Assembly (NCBI GenBank): GCA_900550775.1
Contig: URTH01000088.1
Location: 1-7,154 of the forward strand
Source of the DNA: an uncultured Eubacteriales bacterium
GTDB lineage: Bacteria > Bacillota > Clostridia > Monoglobales > Monoglobaceae
DNA: 7,154 nucleotides
Direction: 5' to 3'
This document shows, piece after piece, positions 1 to 5,770 of the stretch (position 1 is its first letter; every line of letters begins with the position of its first letter). Below the pieces are notes generated by a model that did not search any database, had not been told where the DNA came from, and saw only the letters and a list, made by a program, of their open reading frames with translations. A program made the translations under genes and the position numbers.

Positions 1-619
1 CTTTTTAAAAAGCCTAAACCGCATGAATGACCTGGTGGACGGCTGCCGCATTGAAGGAAAATTTCTGTTAAACGGAACCGACATTTACCGCGATATCGAT
101 GTCACGATTTTAAGAAAACGCATTGGCATGGTCTTTCAAAAGCCCAACCCGTTTCCGATGAGGATCTATGATAACATCGCGTACGGGCCCAGGATTCACG
201 GCATCAAGTCCAGAGTCAAGCTGGACGAGATTGTTGAATCCTCGCTCAGGCAAGCCGCCATCTGGGACGAATGCAAGGATCGCCTAAAGAAAAGTGCGCT
301 CGGCATGAGCGGCGGTCAGCAGCAGCGGCTTTGTATCGCACGGGCGCTGGCCGTCAAGCCGGAGGTTCTTTTAATGGACGAACCGACGTCGGCTTTAGAC
401 CCGATTTCTACCTCGAAAATCGAAGAACTGGCGATGAACCTTAAAGAGGACTACACCATTATCATGGTAACGCATAACATGCAGCAGGCGCTGAGAATTG
501 CGGATAAAACCGCGTTCTTTCTGCTCGGTGAGCTGGTGGAATTTGACGATACCGAAACGATGTTCTCCACGCCGAAGGACAAGAGATGCGAAGACTATAT
601 TACAGGGAGGTTTGGCTGA
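1..619 (+). CDS. pstB: Phosphate ABC transporter ATP-binding protein PstB, 5'-truncated by the window edge
   Basis: This is the ATPase subunit of the high-affinity PstSCAB phosphate importer, working on the cytoplasmic face of the PstC/PstA channel. The frame is open from base 2 ([10 protein letters not shown]...), so the ATG at 23 is an internal methionine and not the start. About 205 residues are present against roughly 250 in the family; the missing N-terminus holds the Walker A loop. Counting from the Met at 23, visible motifs are the Q-loop with the PstB hallmark QKPNPFP (39-45), the ABC signature MSGGQQQR (95-102), Walker B VLLMDEP (115-121) with its catalytic Glu, the D-loop SALD and the H-loop His in MVTHN (148-152). 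The C-terminus (ITGRFG) is normal for PstB. The stop TGA overlaps the phoU ATG by one base, so the two are translationally coupled. pstS, pstC and pstA are expected just upstream, outside the window. Confidence 0.97.
   Translation, partial: FLKSLNRMNDLVDGCRIEGKFLLNGTDIYRDIDVTILRKRIGMVFQKPNPFPMRIYDNIAYGPRIHGIKSRVKLDEIVESSLRQAAIWDECKDRLKKSALGMSGGQQQRLCIARALAVKPEVLLMDEPTSALDPISTSKIEELAMNLKEDYTIIMVTHNMQQALRIADKTAFFLLGELVEFDDTETMFSTPKDKRCEDYITGRFG
604..610 (+). promoter_or_regulatory. Ribosome binding site of phoU
   Basis: AGGGAGG lies inside the end of pstB, eight bases before the ATG at 619. It decides the phoU start: an in-frame ATG at 586 would add eleven residues ([11 protein letters not shown]) that simply re-read the pstB tail, and it has no such site. 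Confidence 0.85.
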
Positions 620-1269
620 TGCGAAATCATTTTGACGAACAACTGCGCGTTTTGGATAACGAGCTGATTACGATGGGCGCCCTGTGTGAAGAGGCCATCG
701 AAAATGCCATCAAATATTTAACCGTAAACGAAAGTACGCTGCTGCAAACCGTCCACGCCATTGACGATCAGATCGATCAAAAGGAACGGGATATCGAAAA
801 CCTTTGCATGAAGCTTTTGCTGATGCAGCAGCCGGTCGCAAAGGATTTGAGAAAAATTTCCTCCGCACTGAAAATGATCTCTGATATGGAACGGATCGGC
901 GACCAGGCCTCTGATATCGCCGAGATTGCGTCTTTTGTCAACAGCAGCGGCTATACCGGGTCGGTGCATATTGAGGACATGGCCGAAGCGACCATGTCGA
1001 TGCTGACAAACAGTATCGACTCCTTTGTCCGCATTGACGGCGCACTGGCAAAAAAGGTGATCGATCAGGACAATACGGTCGATCAGCTGTTTGAAAAGGT
1101 AAAGCGGGAACTGATCGAAAATGTCAGAAACGCCTCCGACGGTGCAGAGGCTCTGATTGACCTTCTAATGATCGCAAAGTATTTAGAGCGTATCGGCGAC
1201 CACGCCGAAAACATCGCCGGCTGGGTACTCTACTTCATCACCGGCGATCACGAAAGCGTCCCCAACTGA
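619..1269 (+). CDS. phoU: Phosphate signalling complex protein PhoU
   Basis: PhoU is a cytoplasmic all-helical protein that links the Pst transporter to the PhoR kinase and represses the pho response when phosphate is plentiful. The 216-residue length matches the family (about 215-240). It has two tandem three-helix PhoU repeats. Each carries the metal-binding E/DxxxD signature: DMERIGDQASD at 89-99 and LERIGDHAEN at 189-198. The start at 619 is chosen because it has a strong Shine-Dalgarno site and overlaps the pstB stop as TGATG. A longer in-frame start at 586 is unsupported. The order pstB-phoU is the classic end of pst operons, and the two are almost certainly co-transcribed. I see no clear terminator after the gene, so some read-through into the response regulator is possible. 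Nothing suggests damage. Confidence 0.97.
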   Translation: MRNHFDEQLRVLDNELITMGALCEEAIENAIKYLTVNESTLLQTVHAIDDQIDQKERDIENLCMKLLLMQQPVAKDLRKISSALKMISDMERIGDQASDIAEIASFVNSSGYTGSVHIEDMAEATMSMLTNSIDSFVRIDGALAKKVIDQDNTVDQLFEKVKRELIENVRNASDGAEALIDLLMIAKYLERIGDHAENIAGWVLYFITGDHESVPN

Positions 1270-1370
1270 TTTTATCCTTGAAGATACGGTTTGCCTGTGA
1301 TATACTGACTGTAAGAATAAAAAATGCACCGGTCTTCCTTTAAGATCGAACGTAAGAAAGGAAAGTCTCT
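1270..1370 (+). other. Intergenic region between phoU and the response regulator
   Basis: This 101-base gap is the largest non-coding stretch in the window. It holds the promoter above, an imperfect direct repeat CTGTGAT (1295-1301) / CTGTAAG (1309-1315) over and after the -10 box that might be an operator, a small ACCGGT palindrome (1328-1333), and the regulator's ribosome binding site AAAGGAAA (1357-1364), six bases before the ATG. I find no GC-rich hairpin followed by a T-run that would stop transcription from phoU. Confidence 0.6.
1278..1306 (+). promoter_or_regulatory. Predicted sigma-A promoter with extended -10 for the phoP-phoR pair
   Basis: A -35 element TTGAAG (1278-1283) is separated by 17 bases from a -10 element TATACT (1301-1306). 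TG at 1298-1299 places it in the extended -10 form TGnTATACT. Transcription would start near 1313, leaving a leader of about 58 bases before the regulator ATG. The position just after the phoU stop fits a secondary promoter that expresses the two-component system separately from the pst operon. Seen directly: the hexamers and spacing. Inferred: activity. Confidence 0.6.
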
Positions 1371-2051
1371 ATGATTTATTTTGTAGAAGATGATGATAAT
1401 ATCAGAAAACTGGTCAGCTATGCACTCACCAAGGAAGGGTATGCGGTTTTAGATTTTGCAAGACCCCCGCTCTTTTGGGCTGCAATAGAAAAAGAACTGC
1501 CGGAGCTGCTGCTGCTGGATATTATGCTCCCGGAAGAGGACGGGCTTTCCATCTTAACCAAGCTGCGAGACGACCCGAAAACAAAACGGTTTCCCATTAT
1601 GATGCTGACCGCCAAGGGAAGTGAATATGACAAGGTAACCGGCCTGGATCTTGGGGCGGATGATTATATCGCAAAGCCGTTTGGCATGGTGGAGCTGACC
1701 GCAAGGGTGCGCGCGCTGCTGCGCCGCTGCGAAACCAATCGGGAATGCAGCGGATATACCGTTGATACGCTCAACGTGGACACCCAAAAGCACACCGTAA
1801 CCATCGACGGTGCGGAGGTTTATCTGTCCTTTAAGGAATACACGCTGCTTATCACCCTTCTTTCCGCAAAGGGCGCTGTCGTGAGCCGCGAAACTCTGCT
1901 CAACACCGTTTGGGGCGAATACTATGAAGAGTCCCGCACATTAGATGTCCATATCCGAAAACTCAGAATCAAGCTTGGCAAATACGGTTCTTTGATTCAA
2001 ACCGTGAAAAATGTCGGCTATAAAATAGGGGGCGATGTCCGTGACCGGTAA
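1371..2051 (+). CDS. phoP: OmpR/PhoB-family response regulator (phosphate regulon, PhoP/PhoB type)
   Basis: This is a DNA-binding response regulator of 226 residues, the normal OmpR-family length. The N-terminal receiver domain (about 1-117) has the acidic pocket EDDD (6-9), phospho-acceptor Asp50 in LLLLDIMLP, the switch Thr80 in MLTAKG, and Lys102 in the YIAKPF motif. A short linker leads to a C-terminal winged helix (about 128-222), with the recognition segment SRTLDVHIRKLRIKLG and the closing NVGYKI hairpin. The phosphate role rests on context: it follows pstB-phoU and precedes a PhoR-like kinase. The protein alone could belong to other OmpR systems. It is called PhoB in Proteobacteria and PhoP in Bacillota. 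The ATG at 1371 has a good ribosome binding site (AAAGGAAA) and begins right at the first receiver strand. Its end overlaps the kinase gene, so the pair is co-translated. All conserved residues are present. Confidence 0.93.
   Translation: MIYFVEDDDNIRKLVSYALTKEGYAVLDFARPPLFWAAIEKELPELLLLDIMLPEEDGLSILTKLRDDPKTKRFPIMMLTAKGSEYDKVTGLDLGADDYIAKPFGMVELTARVRALLRRCETNRECSGYTVDTLNVDTQKHTVTIDGAEVYLSFKEYTLLITLLSAKGAVVSRETLLNTVWGEYYEESRTLDVHIRKLRIKLGKYGSLIQTVKNVGYKIGGDVRDR
2027..2032 (+). promoter_or_regulatory. Ribosome binding site that favours the GTG start of phoR
   Basis: AGGGGG sits inside the end of the regulator gene. It is only two bases from the ATG at 2035, too close for initiation, but eight bases from the in-frame GTG at 2041, which is optimal. 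The GTG is therefore the more likely kinase start. The difference is two residues. Confidence 0.55.
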
Positions 2052-3711
2052 GATTTGGCGTTCTGTTTTCTTTACCTCTGTCCTGATTCTTTTGCTCAGT
2101 TTTGCCTTTATGACCGCGATTTTGTACCCGTTTTTTGAGGGGCAAATCGTCAAGGAACTAAAGAGCGAGGCAAACTATGCGGCCTATTCCGTTGCGCAGG
2201 ACGAGGCCGGTTTCTTTAAAAATTTTAACGACCGTGACCGTCGTGTCACACTGATTGCGCCGGACGGCAGGGTGTTAAACGACACCGCCGAGGACGCGGA
2301 AAAACTGGATAATCACCGAGACCGCAAAGAGGTGCAGCAGGCGCTCCTTAGCGGAGACGGCACCAGCATCCGTTATTCCGATACCCTGACGGAAAAGACG
2401 GTTTATTATGCAAAGCGGCTCGAAAACGGAAACATTCTTCGGGTTTCGACAAGGCAATACACCATCGTAACCATTCTGCTCAGTCTGGTTCATCCCTTGC
2501 TGGTGGTATTGATTTTAGCACTTCTTCTCTCCTTCCTGCTCTCGTCCAGAGTTGCAAAAAGCTTTATCCGGCCGATCAACAATCTTGATCTTGACCACCC
2601 GGAAAACAACGATGTCTATCAGGAGCTCTCTCCGCTGCTTCGTAAGATCGCGGTGCAAAAAAAGACCATTACAAAACAGTTAGAGGACGCCGGCCAAAAA
2701 CAAAAGGAGTTTCATCTACTTACCGAAAATATGCATGAGGGCTTTTTGGTCATCGACCACGAGCGTTCGCTCTTATCCTACAACTCCGCAGCATTACGGC
2801 TTTTGGGCGCGGACGGCGCGCAGCACACAAACGTCCTCACCTTAAACCGTACCCCTGAATTTCGTGAGGTGGTTGACAGCGTGTTAAACGGAGAGCGGAT
2901 GGAATGCTCCATGCAGCGCGGCGATCTGACCTATCAGCTGATCGGAAACCCCGTGACGGAGAATCACAAGGTCATCGGCGGCATTATTATCATCTTTGAC
3001 ATTACCGAAAGCGCAAAGCGTGAGACGCTGCGCCGTGAATTTACTGCAAATGTCTCCCACGAGCTGAAAACGCCGCTGACCTCGATTTCCGGGTTTGCCG
3101 AACTGATGAAACGTGGCGACACACCGCCCGATCTGGTGGTTGATTTTTCAAACTCGATCTATGATGAATCCCAGCGGCTGATTCATTTAGTCAGCGACAT
3201 CATCAAGATATCGCAGCTGGACGAAAATTGCATCGAATATACCAATGAGGATATCGACTTATATCGGCTCTCCGATGAGGTGTTAAAACGGCTCAAGGGC
3301 GAGGCTGAGAAAAAGCAAGTTACCTTCTCCCTTTGCGGCGAATCCGCTACGGTACACGGCGCTGCCAAGATCTTGGATGAGATGATCTATAACCTGTGCG
3401 ACAACGCGCTGAAATACAACCGTCCCGGCGGCTGCGTTACGGTACAGATCAAAAATACAGATGGTCACGCGGCGCTGTCTGTGTCAGACACCGGGATTGG
3501 GATTCCGGCTGCCGAACAGAGCCGCGTGTTTGAACGCTTCTACCGCGTGGACAAAGCGCGCTCCAAATCGATTGGCGGCACCGGGCTTGGGCTGTCGATC
3601 GTCAAACACGGCGCAATTTATCACAACGCAGAAATCAAATTAAAAAGCACTCTGGGGCAAGGAACCTGCATCACCATCTCCTTCCCCAAAACAAACGAAA
3701 CGGACGCCTGA
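2041..3711 (+). CDS. phoR: PhoR-type membrane sensor histidine kinase
   Basis: This is the sensor kinase partnered with the preceding regulator: it autophosphorylates on His and passes phosphate to Asp50 of the regulator. Residue numbers count from the ATG at 2035; the preferred GTG start removes two residues. Order: TM1 (about 11-33); an extracytoplasmic sensor of about 110 residues; TM2 (about 144-170); a short degenerate HAMP-like linker containing FIRPINNLDLD; a cytoplasmic PAS domain (about 222-326) ending IIIIFDITE; the DHp helix with H-box SHELKTPLTS, phospho-acceptor His342; and the HATPase domain with N-box NLCDNALKY (453-461), G1 DTGIGI (485-490), F-box FERFYR and G2 GGTGLGL (514-520). 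All catalytic boxes are intact. The architecture (two TMs, PAS, HisKA, HATPase) and pst-phoU context support PhoR. The signal sensed cannot be read from the sequence. The gene overlaps the regulator by 11 bases (17 if ATG), and its stop lies inside the terminator loop. Confidence 0.92.
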   Translation: MTGKIWRSVFFTSVLILLLSFAFMTAILYPFFEGQIVKELKSEANYAAYSVAQDEAGFFKNFNDRDRRVTLIAPDGRVLNDTAEDAEKLDNHRDRKEVQQALLSGDGTSIRYSDTLTEKTVYYAKRLENGNILRVSTRQYTIVTILLSLVHPLLVVLILALLLSFLLSSRVAKSFIRPINNLDLDHPENNDVYQELSPLLRKIAVQKKTITKQLEDAGQKQKEFHLLTENMHEGFLVIDHERSLLSYNSAALRLLGADGAQHTNVLTLNRTPEFREVVDSVLNGERMECSMQRGDLTYQLIGNPVTENHKVIGGIIIIFDITESAKRETLRREFTANVSHELKTPLTSISGFAELMKRGDTPPDLVVDFSNSIYDESQRLIHLVSDIIKISQLDENCIEYTNEDIDLYRLSDEVLKRLKGEAEKKQVTFSLCGESATVHGAAKILDEMIYNLCDNALKYNRPGGCVTVQIKNTDGHAALSVSDTGIGIPAAEQSRVFERFYRVDKARSKSIGGTGLGLSIVKHGAIYHNAEIKLKSTLGQGTCITISFPKTNETDA

Positions 3712-3732
3712 CGGCGTCCGTTTTTTTCGTTT
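3693..3732. terminator. Bidirectional rho-independent terminator shared by convergent phoR and dapL
   Basis: CGGACGCC (3701-3708) pairs perfectly with GGCGTCCG (3713-3720) around a four-base loop, followed on the + strand by seven T (3721-3727). The loop begins with the phoR stop TGA (3709-3711). An outer repeat, AAACGAAA (3693-3700) with TTTCGTTT (3725-3732), can extend the stem to 16 pairs with a four-T bulge. On the - strand the stem is followed by TTTCGTTTGTTTT, a broken T-run, so termination of dapL transcripts is plausible but probably weaker. The left stem arm encodes the last residues of PhoR. Confidence 0.9.
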
Positions 3733-4917
3733 CTATTTTGCGTAGACACGTTCGATCCGCGCCATAGCCTCCTTGGTTGCCTCCGGGGTTCCGAACGAAG
3801 TCAGACGGAAGAATCCGTCACCGCTCTTGCCAAAGCCCTCGCCCGGCGTGCCGACCACGTTGGCTCTCTCCAGCAGATCCTCAAAGAACGTCCAGGAATC
3901 CATCCCGTTCGGGCATTTCAGCCAGATATACGGCGAATTTTTACCGCCGATATGCCAGATGTCAAGCCGTTTTAAGCAGTCGCTGATGACCTTTGCGTTT
4001 TCCTGATACACCTTCAGATTTTCTCTGCACTGCCGCATTCCCTCCGGGGTAAACACGGCCGCCGCACCGCGCTGCACAATGTACGGCACACCGTTAAACT
4101 TGGTCGTCTGACGGCGCAGCCAGAAGTGGTTCAGCACCGCACCCTCTCTTACAAGATCCAGCGGAACAACCGTATAGCCGCAGCGCGTTCCCGTAAAGCC
4201 TGCCGTCTTGGACAGCGAGCAAAACTCGATCGCACAGGTTCTTGCCCCATCGATCTCAAATATGCTGCGCGGACACTCTTGATCGGTGATAAACGCCTCA
4301 TATGCGGCATCGTAGAGCAGCACCGCGCCGCAGCGGTTTGCGTAATCGACCCATTCCTTTAACTGGCTGCGGTGATACGCCGCGCCGGTGGGGTTATTGG
4401 GAGAACAGAGGTATATAATATCGGTATCAAATGCCGGCGGCATCGGGAGAAATCCGTTCTCCTGATTTGCCTCCAGATAGGTGATTTCCCGTCCGGCCAT
4501 CACGTTGGTATCTACATAAACCGGGTAAACCGGGGAGGGGATCAGCACGCGGTTCTCCTTGCCGAACAGATCCAGAATATTGCCAAGATCACTCTTGGCG
4601 CCGTCGCTGATAAATATTTCCTCCATGGAAAGAGTCACGTTTGCCTCTGTCTTATAATACTCCGCGATCCTCTCACGCAGAAAATCATAGCCCTGCTCCG
4701 GCCCGTAACCGCGGAAGGTTTCTGCCTTTCCCATTTCGGCAACCGCCTCTGTCATGGCGTCTACCACCGCCGGGCAGAGCGGACGGGTTACATCGCCGAT
4801 GCCCATGCGGATGACATTTGCCTCCGGGTTTTCCTCCCGAAACTTTGCAACCATTTGGTTAATGCGGGAAAACAGATAACTCTCCGCAAGCTGCTTATAG
4901 TTTTCATTGATCCTCAA
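3733..4917 (-). CDS. dapL: LL-diaminopimelate aminotransferase
   Basis: DapL is a cytosolic PLP enzyme that converts tetrahydrodipicolinate directly to LL-diaminopimelate using glutamate, replacing the DapD/C/E or dehydrogenase routes to lysine and peptidoglycan. The family signature is clear: INENY near the start, MGIGDVTRPL, and FRGYGPEQGY. Numbering from the GTG at 4926, it has SPNNPTG (175-181), YDAAYE with the PLP-binding Asp206, SLSKTAGFTGTRCGY with Schiff-base Lys240, and FFRLTSFG with Arg374 for the substrate carboxylate. The length of about 394-397 residues is normal (about 390-410). Start: a GTG at 4926 is possible, but a TTG at 4917 is better placed after the GGGGTGA ribosome binding site and gives LRINENY, the usual DapL N-terminus. 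It follows dapF by only 4-13 bases, so it is operonic and probably coupled to it; the two make consecutive steps. It converges on phoR and ends at the shared terminator. Confidence 0.96.
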   Translation of the reverse strand: MRINENYKQLAESYLFSRINQMVAKFREENPEANVIRMGIGDVTRPLCPAVVDAMTEAVAEMGKAETFRGYGPEQGYDFLRERIAEYYKTEANVTLSMEEIFISDGAKSDLGNILDLFGKENRVLIPSPVYPVYVDTNVMAGREITYLEANQENGFLPMPPAFDTDIIYLCSPNNPTGAAYHRSQLKEWVDYANRCGAVLLYDAAYEAFITDQECPRSIFEIDGARTCAIEFCSLSKTAGFTGTRCGYTVVPLDLVREGAVLNHFWLRRQTTKFNGVPYIVQRGAAAVFTPEGMRQCRENLKVYQENAKVISDCLKRLDIWHIGGKNSPYIWLKCPNGMDSWTFFEDLLERANVVGTPGEGFGKSGDGFFRLTSFGTPEATKEAMARIERVYAK

Positions 4918-4922
4918 TTTTG

Positions 4923-4932
4923 TCACCCCTCT
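4923..4932 (-). promoter_or_regulatory. Ribosome binding site of dapL overlapping the carB-dapF stop
   Basis: On the minus strand AGAGGGGTGA runs from the stop codon TAG of the upstream gene (4933-4931) towards dapL. It matches the anti-Shine-Dalgarno complement in its GG and GGTGA parts. Five bases separate it from the TTG at 4917-4915, whereas the alternative GTG at 4926 lies inside the site itself. This is the reason for preferring TTG. Confidence 0.6.
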
Positions 4933-5770
4933 AAATTTCTACTTCACCGCTAAATACCGTTTCCGCCTTTCCGGTCATAAACACCGTCTCGTCCGTGTAA
5001 CGGATTCTGAGATCGCCGCCCAAAAGCTTTACGGTAATCTCTTCGCCCTTTTCACAGTAGCCGTTCTTCACCGCGGCCACCGCACTGGCGCAAGCGCCGG
5101 TACCGCATGCCATGGTTTCACCGCTGCCGCGCTCCCACACGCGCATCTGCACCGTGTGGTTGTCTAAGATACGGACAAATTCCGTATTGACGCGCTCCGG
5201 GAAGAGCGGATTAAATTCAAACGCCTTGCCCTCTTTGGCGATATCCATGTTCTCCAAATCGTCACGGAATACAACGCAATGCGGATTTCCCATGGATACG
5301 CAGGTGATGCGCTCCGTCTTGCCGCCGATTTCCACCGCGCGGTCAACCACTTCTTCGCCGTCTAAGCATACTGGCACCTGATCCGGCAAAAATTCTGCCT
5401 TGCCCATATCGACGGTCACTTCATAGACCTTATCGCCGCGCACCGCGAGATCCAGCGTCTTAATGCCGCTGAGCGTATCGACTTTTAATATCTTTTTCTT
5501 TACGCGGCCGCTGTCGTACAGATATTTTCCGACGCAGCGAATCCCGTTGCCGCACATTTTACCCTCGCTGCCATCCTGGTTAAAGATCCGCATCTTTGCG
5601 TCTGCCACATCGGACGGGCATACCAGAATAATACCGTCACCGCCGATGCCGAAGTGATACTGCGAAAGCCGCACACTGAGCGTTTCGGGGTTGTCCACCT
5701 TCTGGTCAAAGCAGTCAATGTAGATATAGTCGTTGCCGCAGCCCTGCATCTTGGTAAACCGAAGCCGCAT
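4931..5770 (-). other. dapF: DapF module: complete diaminopimelate epimerase
   Basis: Numbering from the Met at 5770, this module has 279 residues, the full length of free-standing DapF (about 270-285). It contains both halves of the pseudo-symmetric epimerase fold. The first half has MQGCGNDY (8-15), GGDGIILV and DGSEGKMCGNGIRC with catalytic Cys73. The second half has MGNPHCVVF, NTEFV and WERGSGETMACGTGACA with catalytic Cys222. The two cysteines act as the acid/base pair, with no cofactor, on LL-diaminopimelate, the product of the neighbouring dapL. Known DapF enzymes are dimers, so the fusion would be expected to bring CarB chains together. If translated alone it would start at this ATG, but nothing upstream resembles a ribosome binding site. 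Confidence 0.95.

Noticed and set aside
586..618. An eleven-residue N-terminal extension of PhoU from an ATG at 586
   Set aside because: It lies within the pstB tail, lacks a ribosome binding site, and the ATG at 619 has AGGGAGG at ideal distance.
1335..1363. A hairpin TTCCTTT/AAAGGAA that would cover the regulator's ribosome binding site
   Set aside because: It is only seven mostly A-T pairs with a 15-base loop. Any pyrimidine run can pair with a Shine-Dalgarno site, and there is no alternative structure to suggest a switch.
1371..3711. Possibility that the two-component pair is a non-phosphate system (for example antibiotic or envelope stress)
   Set aside because: Position directly after pstB-phoU and the two-TM, PAS, HisKA, HATPase architecture both fit PhoPR; no ABC exporter or resistance gene is nearby.
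4405..4425. A TATAAT-like motif (TATATAATAT) within dapL on the + strand
   Set aside because: No good -35 element at the proper spacing, and it lies antisense within conserved coding sequence; likely chance.
4372..4953. A 193-codon open frame on the + strand opposite dapL
   Set aside because: It lies entirely antisense to a well-conserved enzyme gene apart from its last bases, has no recognisable domain and reads as a codon-bias shadow.
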